Counted from the first letter of the stretch, positions 45,150-54,757 are shown. The stretch is 64,000 nt of DNA from Caballeronia humi (GCF_001544475.1 NZ_FCNW02000007.1:62001-126000), one strand, 5' to 3'. The notes: a model not told the origin generated them from the sequence alone. Program-made: numbers and translations.

Positions 45150-46697
45150 ATGCCAACGGATAAAGACCAACCCGCCGCGCCGCTTGCCGGCAAGCATCCG
45201 GCGCCGCCTTGCACGCTCGTGATCTTCGGCGCGGGCGGCGACCTGACGAAGCGCTTGCTCATGCCGGCGCTCTACAACCTCGCCTCCGACGGCCTGCTCG
45301 ACGACAAGATGCAGATCATCGGCGTGAATCACGGCCAGCGTGAGACGAGCGAATGGCGCGACGAACTGTCCGAGTCGCTGCGCAAGTTCGCCGCCGACCG
45401 CGCGAGCACGTTCCACACATCGCAACTGAACGAGAAGGCGTGGGACTGGGTCTCGCAGCGGCTGCAGTACTTCGCGGGCGAGTTCGAATCGGACGAAACA
45501 TTCAGCCAGCTCGCCCAACTCATCGCGACGATGAAAACCAGCAACGTCGTCTTCTATCTAGCCGTGACGGCGCGCTTTTTCAAGCCGATCGTGGAGCATC
45601 TCGGCCGCGCCGGGCTGCTGAAGGAAGAGGGCGGCAACTTCAGGCGCATCGTGATCGAAAAGCCGTTCGGCACCGATCTCGCCTCCGCGCGTGACCTGAA
45701 TGCGCACATCCTCGGTTACGCGAGCGAATCGCAGGTCTATCGCATCGACCATTTTCTCGGCAAGGACACGGTGCAGAGTATTCTCGCCGTGCGCTTCGCC
45801 AACGCGCTTTTCGAGCCGATGTGGCGGCGCGAATACATCGATCACGTGCAGATCACGGCGGCCGAGACGATCGGCGTGGAAGGGCGCGGGCGCTTCTACG
45901 AGCAGACCGGCGCGTTCCGCGACATGGTGCCGAATCACCTGTTCCAGTTGCTCGGCATGATCGCGATGGAACCGCCGAACTCCTTCGATGCCGAGACCGT
46001 GCGCGACAAGAAGGCCGAAGTCTTCGACGCGATCCAGCCGCTCGGCGCACGCGACGTCGTGTTCGGGCAGTATGAGAAGGGAGCGGCGGGTCCGGGGTAT
46101 CGGGAGGAGCCGGACGTCGCGCCGGAGAGCCGCACGGAAACGTACGCGGCGGCGCGTGTGTACGTCGAGAACTGGCGCTGGGCCGGCGTGCCGTTTTATC
46201 TGCGCACGGGCAAGCGGCTCGCGGCGCGGCGCACGGAGGTGTCGGTGCAGTTGAAGGCGGTGCCGTTCCGGCTGTTTCGCGACACACCCGTCGATGCGCT
46301 GACGCCCAACGTGTTGACGCTGCGCATCGATCCGGCGCACGGCACGACGTTCGATTTCAACGTGAAGGTGCCGGGGCCGGTGATGCAGGTCGGCGCGGTG
46401 CAGTCGTCGTTCAATTACGGCGACTTCTTCGACGAGCGGGCGAACGTCGGCTATGAGACGCTGCTGTACGACTGCATGCTCGGCGACGAGACGCTGTTTC
46501 AGCGCGCCGACAGCATCGAAACGGCGTGGGCCGCGGTTGATCCGGTGCTGCATCCGCAAGGCGCGCCGATCGACGTGCATGGGTACGCCGCCGGCAGCGA
46601 AGGTCCGGCGGAAGCGGACGCGCTGCTCGCGGCCGACGGGCGCGCGTGGCGGTCACTTATCGACAAAAGCAATAAGAAACAGGAGGACAAAGCGTGA
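45150..46697 (+). CDS. zwf: glucose-6-phosphate 1-dehydrogenase
   Basis: A 515-residue enzyme, full length. The NADP fold is VIFGAGGDLTKRLLMPALYNL (residues about 20-40). EKPFGTDL and RIDHFLGKDTV are the substrate and catalytic-His motifs (His near 202). It oxidises glucose 6-phosphate to 6-phosphogluconolactone. The start MPTDKDQ at 45150 follows CACGGAA. Its stop overlaps the GTG of the glucokinase gene, so sugar phosphorylation and oxidation are coupled in one operon. Confidence 0.94.
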   Translation: MPTDKDQPAAPLAGKHPAPPCTLVIFGAGGDLTKRLLMPALYNLASDGLLDDKMQIIGVNHGQRETSEWRDELSESLRKFAADRASTFHTSQLNEKAWDWVSQRLQYFAGEFESDETFSQLAQLIATMKTSNVVFYLAVTARFFKPIVEHLGRAGLLKEEGGNFRRIVIEKPFGTDLASARDLNAHILGYASESQVYRIDHFLGKDTVQSILAVRFANALFEPMWRREYIDHVQITAAETIGVEGRGRFYEQTGAFRDMVPNHLFQLLGMIAMEPPNSFDAETVRDKKAEVFDAIQPLGARDVVFGQYEKGAAGPGYREEPDVAPESRTETYAAARVYVENWRWAGVPFYLRTGKRLAARRTEVSVQLKAVPFRLFRDTPVDALTPNVLTLRIDPAHGTTFDFNVKVPGPVMQVGAVQSSFNYGDFFDERANVGYETLLYDCMLGDETLFQRADSIETAWAAVDPVLHPQGAPIDVHGYAAGSEGPAEADALLAADGRAWRSLIDKSNKKQEDKA

Positions 46698-47482
46698 CAA
46701 CCGGAAAGGGACATAAGAAAGTCGAGCGGATTCTGGCGATCGACGTAGGCGGGACGGGACTGAAGGCGGCGATCGTCAGCGCCGACGGGCACATGCAAAC
46801 CGAGCGCCTGCGCGTCGAGACGCCTGCGCCGTACACGCCGGACGTGATCGTCGATGCGCTCGTGAAGCTCGTCGCACCGCTCGCCGACCCGCCGCCGACG
46901 CATATTTCGATCGGTTTCCCCGGCGTCGTGCGCAACAACCACGTGCTGACGGCGCCGCACTTCGGCAACGAGAACTGGCACGACATACCGCTCGCTGACA
47001 TGATCGCAGAGCGCCTCGGCAACCCGCCCGTGCGCATGATCAACGACGCAGAAATGCAGGGGCTTGCCGCGATCGAAGGCCACGGCATCGAGTTCGTCCT
47101 GACGCTCGGCACGGGCGCGGGCACGGCGCTTTTCCGTGACGGCGAACTGATGCCGCATCTGGAACTCGCGCATCATCCGGTCGCGAAAAAGAAGACCTAC
47201 GATGAATATATCGGCAACGCCGCGCGCGAGAAGGCGGGCGGCAAGCGCTGGAATAAACGGGTGGAGAAGATCATCGGCGTGCTGGCGTCGCTCGTGAATT
47301 ACGACAAGCTATGGATCGGCGGCGGCAATGCGGCGCATCTCAAATTCGACCTGCCGCCGAACGTGGCGGTCGTCTCGAACGCGGCGGGCATCGAGGGCGG
47401 CGCGAAGCTCTGGCATCCGCGTTCGGTGCGCGAATCGCGGCAACTGCCAGCGGCCAACCTGCGCACGGGAGCGTTCGAATGA
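46694..47482 (+). CDS. ppgK: ROK-family glucokinase, polyphosphate-type
   Basis: A 262-residue kinase. The ATP/polyphosphate loop is IDVGGTGLKAAIV, the catalytic Asp is in MINDAEMQG, and GTGAGTALF is the second phosphate loop. The HFGNENWHDIPL segment and the short length match polyphosphate glucokinases more than standard ROK kinases. It makes glucose 6-phosphate for the enzyme encoded upstream. GTG 46694 overlaps the zwf stop by 4 bp. Confidence 0.78.
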   Translation: MTTGKGHKKVERILAIDVGGTGLKAAIVSADGHMQTERLRVETPAPYTPDVIVDALVKLVAPLADPPPTHISIGFPGVVRNNHVLTAPHFGNENWHDIPLADMIAERLGNPPVRMINDAEMQGLAAIEGHGIEFVLTLGTGAGTALFRDGELMPHLELAHHPVAKKKTYDEYIGNAAREKAGGKRWNKRVEKIIGVLASLVNYDKLWIGGGNAAHLKFDLPPNVAVVSNAAGIEGGAKLWHPRSVRESRQLPAANLRTGAFE

Positions 47483-48369
47483 GTCCCTACCGTAAATACG
47501 GATTGCGCCCGGTGATCGGCGACGGCCAGGCCGCGTTCGATCAACTCGCGCAGATCGACCTGGTCATCACCGATTGCGACGGCACGCTCCTGCACACCGA
47601 CAAGTCGCTCTCGGCCGCCGCTATCGATGCCGTGCGACGCCTGCACGCGGCGGGCGTCAAGTTCGCGGTCGCGAGCAGCCGGCCGGGCAAGGGCATGCGG
47701 CATATCGTCGAGGCGCTGGATGTGGACTTGCCGTTCGCGTCGTATAACGGCGGCAACATCGTCGCGCCGGGGTCGTGGGACGTGCTCGGCGCGCATAAGC
47801 TGCCGCGCGAGGCCGTCGAGACCGTGCTCGGGCGCCTGGCGGGCGAGGGCATCGACGCGTGGGTGTTCATCGGCGACAACTGGTATCTGACCAACCCCGC
47901 GGGCACCTATGTCGCGCTCGAGCGCCGCACAGTCGGCTATGACGGCGTGGTCGTGAAGCGCTTCGACGAGCTGGATCTCGCGGCGGTCGACAAGATCGTC
48001 GGATCGACGGCGGACGAGCCGCTGCTCGCGCGCATCGAGCACGAATTGCAGGCGACGCTGCACGGCCAGGCGCTCGCCGCGCTCTCGCAGACCTACTATC
48101 TCGACATCACAAGCGTGCTCGCCAACAAGGGCGAAGCGGCGCGCGAGCTGTCGCGACATGCGGGCGTGCCGCTCGGGCGCGTGGCGGTGCTGGGAGACAT
48201 GTCGAACGATGTCCCGATGTTCGATGTCGCGGGGCTCGCGATCGCGATGGGACAGGCGTCGGAGGCCGTGCAGGCGCGGGCGTGCCTGGTGTCGCCGAGC
48301 AACGATGAAGAGGGATTTGCAGTCGCGATCGACGCGATTCTGGCGGCGCGCGATGCCGTGACGGGATAA
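47479..48369 (+). CDS. HAD-superfamily (Cof-type) phosphatase
   Basis: A 296-residue type-IIB HAD hydrolase. The nucleophile loop is DCDGTLL near residue 34, the second motif SSRPGKG, and the metal loop GDMSNDVPMF near 238. Cof-type enzymes dephosphorylate sugar phosphates and similar small molecules. It overlaps the glucokinase gene by 4 bp, so a role in sugar phosphate balance is a fair inference. Confidence 0.82.
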   Translation: MSPYRKYGLRPVIGDGQAAFDQLAQIDLVITDCDGTLLHTDKSLSAAAIDAVRRLHAAGVKFAVASSRPGKGMRHIVEALDVDLPFASYNGGNIVAPGSWDVLGAHKLPREAVETVLGRLAGEGIDAWVFIGDNWYLTNPAGTYVALERRTVGYDGVVVKRFDELDLAAVDKIVGSTADEPLLARIEHELQATLHGQALAALSQTYYLDITSVLANKGEAARELSRHAGVPLGRVAVLGDMSNDVPMFDVAGLAIAMGQASEAVQARACLVSPSNDEEGFAVAIDAILAARDAVTG

Positions 48370-48512
48370 AACGGGAGAGAGGGAGAGCGGAGAGCGGCCT
48401 CGACGCGCGCGCACTGCTGCATGGCAGAGTGCTCCAGCGGCGTCGAACCGTGCTCTTCCTGGCGCCTGCCGGCTAAAGGATGCCGGGCGGGCGACGATGC
48501 ATCAGCAATGCA

Positions 48513-48779
48513 TCAACGACGGCGCATTTGCGGGCGCGGTGCTCCGCCGCCTGCGCGTTCGTCCTTGTGCCGGAAGTTGATGCGGCCCTTGGTGAGGTCA
48601 TACACCGACAGTTCCAGCGTCACGCGGTCGCCCGCGAGAATACGGATGTGGTTCTTGCGCATGCGGCCCGACGCGTATGCACCGACCACGACGCCGTTAT
48701 CGAGCGTCACGCGGTAGCGGCTATCGGGAAGCACTTCGTCGACAATGCCGTCCAACTCGATGAGTTCTTCTTTCGCCAT
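48513..48779 (-). CDS. infA: translation initiation factor IF-1 (longer paralogue)
   Basis: An 88-residue S1/OB-fold protein: [37 protein letters not shown] and [17 protein letters not shown] are IF-1 signatures. It binds the A site of the small subunit at initiation. The typical IF-1 of the ribosomal protein operon is 72 residues; here a basic Gly/Arg-rich tail is added and no ribosomal protein gene is near, so this is the free-standing second copy found in Burkholderia. Confidence 0.92.
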   Translation of the reverse strand: MAKEELIELDGIVDEVLPDSRYRVTLDNGVVVGAYASGRMRKNHIRILAGDRVTLELSVYDLTKGRINFRHKDERAGGGAPRPQMRRR

Positions 48780-48873
48780 ATATAGCTCCTGACTAAACAA
48801 TAATAATGAGATTGTAGGTGACGCACGGGCTTTACGCCTCGGCCATTATGCGTATTGCGTTTTCAACGCAACA

Positions 48874-49164
48874 TCAAAGATCGGCGACCGTCTGCCCGTC
48901 GATTTGTCCGTCGATCAGTTTCTCTGCATGCAACATGCACGCGCGGCGCGCCTGACCGCCGTTTTCGAACGCACCCGGCTGCGTCACGCGAAAGACGCGG
49001 CTGTCGCCCGCCGCTTCCTCGCCTTCCGGCACCGCGCGGCGAATCCGCACCGATGCCTCGTAGCCCGCGTCCGCCGCGCGCACCGCGACGCCATCACGCG
49101 CCCCCCGCGGATAGATCAGCGGATGAATCTCGTAACCCTTATACGTCTTGACTGTGTCTTTCAT
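48874..49164 (-). CDS. conserved hypothetical protein, 96 aa
   Basis: A small soluble protein with start MKDTVKTYKGYEIHPLIY at 49164. The pattern YKGYEIxPL, then a Tyr-Glu strand and a VRIRR strand, is that of a short Burkholderia domain of unknown function (DUF6566-like, not certain). AGGAAAC precedes the ATG. Confidence 0.6.
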   Translation of the reverse strand: MKDTVKTYKGYEIHPLIYPRGARDGVAVRAADAGYEASVRIRRAVPEGEEAAGDSRVFRVTQPGAFENGGQARRACMLHAEKLIDGQIDGQTVADL

Positions 49165-49665
49165 GTTTCCTGGTGTCCTGTGTTGCGCTCGATCCGGGGC
49201 CATTCGCACTTCTTGCGCGAGCATTGAACGGTGCTCCTGCCGCGAGACGTCCGCCAAGCGGCAAAACGGCTACAAGCGGCTCCTGCCGGGGCCCGGTTGA
49301 TACGCGAGCAAAAAAACAAGAGCGCAGCGCTTGGGGCGCGGTCGCTCGATGTGCTTTAGGTGATGAAGAACGTGGAGGTCACATGACCGCCGACGTCGCT
49401 AATGCTCAAACCTGAGCCAAACTTGAAGACGAATGCCGCGAAACTGCTGCCGACATTGCCGGGGCGATGACATTCAGCGCTTGTAATCTGGTGTGTCGCG
49501 TGCGCGCTGACATGCTGGGTGGTCGCTACTGCCGGGGAAAGTTTGCTGCGCCGTGGCGCGTCAAGTCTTGTTAGACAGCGTAAACCGGAAAATAGTTCCG
49601 CTGTCGCCGGAAGCCCCGCCTCTCGATGCCGCTCTATAGACGCGTTCAACGCATCGAAGTATCCA
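49165..49665. other. intergenic, no supported gene
   Basis: About 500 bp before the end of corA. A 97-codon leftward frame (49356-49649) exists, but it has no ribosome binding site and no family resemblance. Base composition is less biased than in real genes nearby. A decayed gene is possible. Confidence 0.4.
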
Positions 49666-50643
49666 TTATAACCAACCTGCCTTGCGGAACCTCCAATACA
49701 GCAGGATGTCGACGACGAGCATCACGGAGATGCAGGCCGGATAGCCGTAATTCCAGTCGAGTTCGGGGATGCGGTGGAAGTTCATCCCGTAGATGCCGGC
49801 GATCATCGTCGGCACGGCGAACAGCGCGGCGAACGAGCCGAGCCGCTTCGTCACCTCGCTTTCCGCGAGCGAAATCAGGCCGAGGTTCACCTGGATCGCG
49901 GTGACGATCATTTCGCGCCGTCCCTCGATGGTCTTGACGATGCGTAGCAAGTGATCGTACACATCGCGGAAATATTCCTGCATGCCTGCGCATACGCCGG
50001 GCGGCCGGCCGCCATACAGTTTGCTGACGGCTTCGAGCAGCGGCGCCGTATGATGCTGCAACAAGACGAGCCGACGCTTGAGCGAGTAGAGGTCTTCAAT
50101 GATCTCGCGCGATGCCGCCGAGCCATTGCGCGCGAAGATGCGTTCTTCGACTTCGTCGAGCTCAGCGGCGAGCGTTTCGAGTACGGGAAAATACCGGTCC
50201 ACGACATTATCCAGCAGCGCGTACATCACGAACGCCGGGCCGTGCTTGAGCAGATGCGGCTCACGTTCGCAGCGCTTGCGCACTTCCTGAAAGCCTTGCG
50301 TAGTCCGATTACGTACTGAAAGCACGTAATTCCTGCCGACGAACACATTGATCTCGCCGACGAGCAATTCGCCTTCCTCGTCGAATTCGACGGTGTGAAA
50401 AACGGCGAAAAGCGAGTCGGCGTATTCCTCGATCTTCGGCCGCTGATGGCCGTTCTGCGCGTCTTCCACCGCAAGTTCGTGCAAGCCGAACTGATGCATC
50501 ATGTGCGCGAGTTCGCCGGGGCCGGGCTCCTTCAACGCAACCCAGATGAAGCAGTCGGGCAAATCGCGATATGCGTTGATATCGTCGATGGAAACGTCGG
50601 CGAGCTTGCGGCCGTTCTGGTAAGCCGCGCAATTAACCAGCAT
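49666..50643 (-). CDS. corA: CorA magnesium/cobalt transporter
   Basis: A 325-residue divalent metal channel. A long helical cytoplasmic funnel is followed by two C-terminal TM segments, with the selectivity motif YGMNFHRIPEL between them. It imports Mg2+ (and Co2+). Nothing adjacent suggests regulation. Confidence 0.93.
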   Translation of the reverse strand: MLVNCAAYQNGRKLADVSIDDINAYRDLPDCFIWVALKEPGPGELAHMMHQFGLHELAVEDAQNGHQRPKIEEYADSLFAVFHTVEFDEEGELLVGEINVFVGRNYVLSVRNRTTQGFQEVRKRCEREPHLLKHGPAFVMYALLDNVVDRYFPVLETLAAELDEVEERIFARNGSAASREIIEDLYSLKRRLVLLQHHTAPLLEAVSKLYGGRPPGVCAGMQEYFRDVYDHLLRIVKTIEGRREMIVTAIQVNLGLISLAESEVTKRLGSFAALFAVPTMIAGIYGMNFHRIPELDWNYGYPACISVMLVVDILLYWRFRKAGWL

Positions 50644-50797
50644 GGATGGATGCCCCGGATGCAGTGGAGGAAGGTCCGCGCACTATCGCGCCGCCTTGCC
50701 GTTCCAGCTCCATTGGCGGCGGCTTGTTGCGCGTGACCCTTCGTCGGCATCTTAGCGGATTTGGGCGTGTTTGCCCGGCGTAAAAGACCGGGCGGGC

Positions 50798-51211
50798 TCA
50801 ATCGGCGGTGATGTCGGAGATCGCGTCGTGGCGCATGGGCGCCGCTTCGCGCTTGGTCAGCTTGCCTTCGACCGACGCGCCCACGTCCATGCGCAATTGC
50901 TGATAGTAGATGTTCCCGTTCACGTGCGCGTTCGACTGAAGCTCGACAAAGTGCTCGACCGTCACATCGCCCGTGATGGTGCCGTTGATCACGATATCGT
51001 AGGCGGTGACGTTGCCGGTGATCGCGCCCTGGTCGCTCACGACGAGCAGCGTCTGTTCGCCGGCGCGGCCGGTCACGTTGCCGGTGATGTGGCCGTCCAT
51101 GCGCAGGCCGTCGCTGAATTCGAGATCGCCCTTGAGATGGACGTCGTGCGCGATGAGCGTCGCGAGCTTCGCTTGCTGTATGCCGGGGGCATTTTTCTTC
51201 TTGCTGAACAT
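50798..51211 (-). CDS. bactofilin
   Basis: A 137-residue right-handed beta-helix protein. The repeated DGxIxGxVTG and GTITGDVT units (residues about 25-115) are the bactofilin core, flanked by short polar tails. It self-assembles into filaments under the inner membrane without nucleotides. The upstream genes encode a coiled-coil membrane protein and an M23 peptidase, the common bactofilin cassette shaping the cell wall. Confidence 0.9.
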   Translation of the reverse strand: MFSKKKNAPGIQQAKLATLIAHDVHLKGDLEFSDGLRMDGHITGNVTGRAGEQTLLVVSDQGAITGNVTAYDIVINGTITGDVTVEHFVELQSNAHVNGNIYYQQLRMDVGASVEGKLTKREAAPMRHDAISDITAD

Positions 51212-51266
51212 GGCTTGAGCCTTCCGTTGCGTCGTTTCGTTGAAAAGCGGAGATGCGTGTCGGTGA

Positions 51267-51635
51267 TCAGTCGGACTTGTCGCGCTGACGCTTGAAGAAC
51301 GCGAGATCCGTGCGCAGCTTGATCAGTTCGGCCTCGGTGCTCTCGGCCTGCTTTTGCAGGGTCGCGCGCGTCGAGGCTTCGTGGTCGAGCGCGAGGCGCG
51401 CGGCCGTGAGTTCGTCGCGCAGTTCCTGCTCTGAGAGCGGCGGCGCGCAGATCGCGTCGACCTGCCGGCTGTGCTCGCGTGAGCTCATCAGCGCGAAGCC
51501 GGCGGCCGCGATCGCCGAAATCGCGCAGGCAGCCGCGATCCCGCCGAGCAGCAGCACCGGGCCGCGTTTCGGCGTAAGTGAGTAGGTGCGCCGCGCGAGT
51601 TGATGCGTGGTGCGGTTGCGGTCAACTTTGCGCAT
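51267..51635 (-). CDS. membrane-anchored coiled-coil protein
   Basis: A 122-residue protein with one TM segment (about 28-50), a basic cytoplasmic N-tail, and a periplasmic coiled coil (about 68-118, SEQELRDELTAARLALDHE and following). Its start overlaps the end of the M23 peptidase gene by 14 bp, so the three genes are translated together. It probably links the bactofilin filament to the peptidase; this is inference. Confidence 0.7.
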   Translation of the reverse strand: MRKVDRNRTTHQLARRTYSLTPKRGPVLLLGGIAAACAISAIAAAGFALMSSREHSRQVDAICAPPLSEQELRDELTAARLALDHEASTRATLQKQAESTEAELIKLRTDLAFFKRQRDKSD

Positions 51636-52602
51636 TGGGCTTCAGCCTGAAGAGCGCCAGATACGGCTTGGGATTGATCTGCGCGCCATCGACGATCACC
51701 TCGAAATGCAGGTGCGGACCCGTCGAGCGCCCGGTCGAGCCGACTTCGCCGATCTTCTGTCCCGGCGTCACGACGTCGCCGACACGTACGAAAATCTTCG
51801 ACGTATGCCCGTAGCGCGTGACGATGCCGTCGCTGTGACGAATGTCGATCGCGTTGCCGTAGCCGCCGTGCGGACCCGACTGGATCACACGCCCGCCCGC
51901 CGTCGCAACGATCGTGGTGCCGGTCGGTGCGACGAGGTCGATGCCGGGGTGAAAGCTCGCGTGCCGCGTAAACGGATCGACGCGATTGCCGTACGGCGAA
52001 CCCGAGCGCGCGCCCGGCGCCGGATCGCGGCCGGGATACGACATATACGACGCGTAGTGCAGCAGCACGTCGTCTTCGAGTTGGGAGAGCGTGTCGTTCA
52101 GGCAATCGATGACGCTTTGCGTGCGCTTGAGCCGCTGCGGCGCCGAGCCGTCTTTCTTCACGCGATCCGCGTCGCAGACATGCGGCGGCAGCAGGGGGCC
52201 GCCGGCGCCGTCGAGCGGTTCACTTTCCTCGCTGTCGGGCAGCGGCGGCACGACGTGGACGTCGGGGCCGTCGGCGGATTTGCGCGTCGCCTTCAGACGA
52301 TCCTCGAAGCCGCGCAGCTCGCTCACCTGCGCGCTCAGTTGCGCCACGCGCGGCTCGATCTGCGTGAGCGTCGCGCTGACCTTGCCGAGCTCGTCGAGCT
52401 GGTACGAACGGCGGGCGGCTTGCGCCTGCTCGTCGGCGGCGTGGCTCGTGCCGAGCGTCGAGCCGATCGCCACGCCGAGCGCGAGCGCCGCGACGATCAT
52501 CGCGATCACGGCGACGACCGCGATCACCCGCACCGTACGTGCCTCGACGAAACGGATACGCTGGCTCGAAACCGAACGGCGCGACCAGATGACGAAGGCC
52601 AT
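51622..52602 (-). CDS. M23-family (LytM) peptidoglycan endopeptidase
   Basis: A 326-residue membrane-anchored metallopeptidase. TM lies at about 25-48, then a coiled coil, a linker and the M23 domain (about 215-320) with the zinc ligands His and Asp in FHPGIDLVAP and HLHFE near 300. It should cut peptidoglycan cross-bridges in the periplasm, at sites set by the bactofilin. ATG 52602 follows AAGGAGG. Confidence 0.88.
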   Translation of the reverse strand: MAFVIWSRRSVSSQRIRFVEARTVRVIAVVAVIAMIVAALALGVAIGSTLGTSHAADEQAQAARRSYQLDELGKVSATLTQIEPRVAQLSAQVSELRGFEDRLKATRKSADGPDVHVVPPLPDSEESEPLDGAGGPLLPPHVCDADRVKKDGSAPQRLKRTQSVIDCLNDTLSQLEDDVLLHYASYMSYPGRDPAPGARSGSPYGNRVDPFTRHASFHPGIDLVAPTGTTIVATAGGRVIQSGPHGGYGNAIDIRHSDGIVTRYGHTSKIFVRVGDVVTPGQKIGEVGSTGRSTGPHLHFEVIVDGAQINPKPYLALFRLKPNAQS

Positions 52603-53084
52603 CAGCGCCTCCTTCCTTCGCAGGCGAGCGAGGCAAGGCGGGGGCGCGCGCACAACGCGTTCGGCATGCAGAGAATAAGTGTCACGTCGATGATGAAATG
52701 CCCGCATTGTTTCGCGGTCAGATATGAGTGAGGCGGCGATTATGCAACGTCTCGTGCGCGGCTCATCTCAATTTATAAGGATTGCAATGCAAGCTTCCAG
52801 AAGGATGTTGCGTTGCGCGTGATGCGTACAGATGTCCACCGGGCAGCGGTGATCGGTCGAAGGGGTGAAATCCTTGTTTAATAGGGCGTTGCGACGCATT
52901 GCCGGTGGTCGCGGGCGCAGCGTTGACAAATGGTATCTCGAAAAACACACTGCATGACCCAGTGGCGCTTCAGAAAATTCGGAAACCCCACGATTGACTT
53001 GATTTCGCAAAACGAAACGATTTGGCTGCGAATTCACCTTCGATATTTCAACTCTTGCAGCACCTCTCAACGTCTCGAGGAAAC
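52603..53084. other. divergent intergenic region, no gene seen
   Basis: About 480 bp between the peptidase gene (leftward) and the secreted-protein gene (rightward). The AATTTATAAG stretch near 52770 and the TTGACA near 52923 are promoter-like, but I cannot assign either. No reading frame is convincing. Confidence 0.4.
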
Positions 53085-53684
53085 ATGCACAAACAGGCCA
53101 TTCGCGTCATCGTCGGCGCGCTGATTTCGATTTCTCCCGCCATCCTGTCCATCGCCCATGCTGCGCCTACGGGTTCAGCCGCGAGCGCAACCGTTCAGCC
53201 GAATGCGATCGAAGGGATCAGCGTCGCGGAGGCGGTCGGCACGATCCAGTCCGTGAACCGCGAATCGCGCGAAGTCACGATCGCCGGCAAGCAGGGCGGC
53301 ACGGCGACGTTCACGGTCGGGCCGGAAGCGAAGAATTTCGCGCAATTGAATGTCGGCGACGAAGTGCGCGTGCGCATGACGCGCGATGTCGTCGTCGCGG
53401 TGACGAAGGGCGGCGGGCTGCGCAGCGCTGTCGAGACGGAAGCCGCCGCCCGCGCGCCGGCCGGTGCGAAGCCGGGCGCGGTGGCCGCGCAGCAGGTGAA
53501 GATCGTCGCGGACATCGTGAAGGTCGACGACAAGGGCGGCGTCGTGCAACTGAAGGGGCCGCAAGGCAATCTGCTCGACGTGCAGGTTCAGGATCGCGCG
53601 AAGCTTGCCAAGGTGAAGGCCGGCGACCAGGTCACGCTTCTCTACACGGAGTCCGTGTCCGTTGCCGTGATGCCGGCGCGCTGA
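53085..53684 (+). CDS. secreted protein with two DUF5666-like repeats (paralogue of 30782-31390)
   Basis: A 199-residue protein with a signal peptide (1-27, ending AHA-AP). Two beta-rich repeats follow, about 50-110 and 140-199, each starting near IxSVNxxSxxVTIxG or VKVDDKGGVVQLKG and ending in NVGDEVRVR or KAGDQVTLL. The GPQG and GDxV motifs are shared with the paralogue. ATG 53085 follows TCGAGGAAAC. Function unknown. Confidence 0.65.
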   Translation: MHKQAIRVIVGALISISPAILSIAHAAPTGSAASATVQPNAIEGISVAEAVGTIQSVNRESREVTIAGKQGGTATFTVGPEAKNFAQLNVGDEVRVRMTRDVVVAVTKGGGLRSAVETEAAARAPAGAKPGAVAAQQVKIVADIVKVDDKGGVVQLKGPQGNLLDVQVQDRAKLAKVKAGDQVTLLYTESVSVAVMPAR

Positions 53685-53709
53685 TCGGCCGAAGCGGGGC
53701 GCCCGCGCT

Positions 53710-54672
53710 TCAGGGCGTCCCGGTTTCTACCCACTGCATCACGTCGCCGTCGCCCATCAGGAACGCGCGATTTCCCTCCGCCGCCGAGCGCAAGTAGTCC
53801 CACACCGTCGTGATGCGCTTCAACTTGCGCAAATCCTCGCGGCACGACAGATAAAAAGCACGCGTCACCACGATCTCGTCCGGCAGCACCGGCACGAGCC
53901 GCTTGTCCTGTGCGCCCATGAAGCATGGCAGGATCGCAAGCGCTCGCCCCTGCAGCGCGGCGAAATACTGCGCGATCACACTCGTGCTGCGCCAGCGCGA
54001 CTGCGCGCCCGGCACCGCGCGCTCCAGATACAGCAACTCGTAGCTGAACGCGAGATCGTCGATGTAGCTCGCGAAATGGTGGCCGCGCAGGTCGTCGGCG
54101 GAGGCGATCGGCGCGTGGCGCGCGAGGTAATCGGCCGTCGCGTATAGCTTCAGCCGGTAGTCGCAGAGCTTCGTGTACACGTACTGGCCCTGTTCCGGCC
54201 GCTCGAGCGTGACCGCGATGTCCGCCTCGCGCTTCGACAAGCTCACGAAATGCGGCACAGGCAGCAAATCGATTGTGATGTTCGGATGCGTATCCTGAAA
54301 ACGCGCGAGCTGCGGCGCGAGAAAAAAGCAGCCGAACCCTTCCGTCGAACCGACGCGCACATGCCCCGATAAAGCGTGCCCCGTATTCGCGATCTGCTCG
54401 GTCGCCGATTGCACCGTGGTTTCGATCGCGTCGACGTAGCCGAGCAGGCGCTGGCCCTCGGCGGTCAGCACGAAACCGCCGCTGCGTGACTTGTCGAAGA
54501 GAAGCGTTCCGAGGGCATCCTCCAGCGCCCGCACGCGCCGCGCGACCGTCGTGTAATCGACACCCAGACGCTTCGCCGCGCCGCTCGCACGCTGCGTCCG
54601 CGCGACTTCGAGGAAATAGCGCAGGTCGTCCCAGTTCAATTTCGTCAGGTCGAGGTTGATATTTTTTTGCAT
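53710..54672 (-). CDS. LysR-family regulator
   Basis: A 320-residue LysR protein. The HTH lies at about 10-70 (LRYFLEVARTQRASGAAKRLGVDYTTVARRVRALED). The effector domain starts near 95 (SGHVRVGSTEGFGCFFLAP). It is divergent from mmsA-mmsB, so it is the likely regulator of the valine/methylmalonate-semialdehyde genes. ATG 54672 has a weak ribosome binding site. Confidence 0.85.
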   Translation of the reverse strand: MQKNINLDLTKLNWDDLRYFLEVARTQRASGAAKRLGVDYTTVARRVRALEDALGTLLFDKSRSGGFVLTAEGQRLLGYVDAIETTVQSATEQIANTGHALSGHVRVGSTEGFGCFFLAPQLARFQDTHPNITIDLLPVPHFVSLSKREADIAVTLERPEQGQYVYTKLCDYRLKLYATADYLARHAPIASADDLRGHHFASYIDDLAFSYELLYLERAVPGAQSRWRSTSVIAQYFAALQGRALAILPCFMGAQDKRLVPVLPDEIVVTRAFYLSCREDLRKLKRITTVWDYLRSAAEGNRAFLMGDGDVMQWVETGTP

Positions 54673-54740
54673 GTCAGTCGGGTATTTTTATCGATACTTG
54701 ATGGACTTTTGCATAACTATACTAAAAGGTATCGACCCGC

Positions 54741-54757
54741 TGCCCGACCGGCGGGCA
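54741..54757 (+). promoter_or_regulatory. hairpin before the mmsA leader ORF
   Basis: TGCCCG (54741-54746) and CGGGCA (54752-54757) form a 6-bp stem with loop ACCGG, 18 bp before the ATG of the small leader ORF. It is a candidate transcript-end or translation control element. Confidence 0.35.

Noticed and set aside
49356..49649. 97-codon leftward frame before corA
   Set aside because: No ribosome binding site, no recognisable domain and weak codon bias; kept only as a remark in the intergenic entry.
53696..53721. GGGGCGCCC/GGGCGTCCC hairpin as terminator
   Set aside because: The stem runs into the last codons of the LysR gene and no T run follows; not enough to call.
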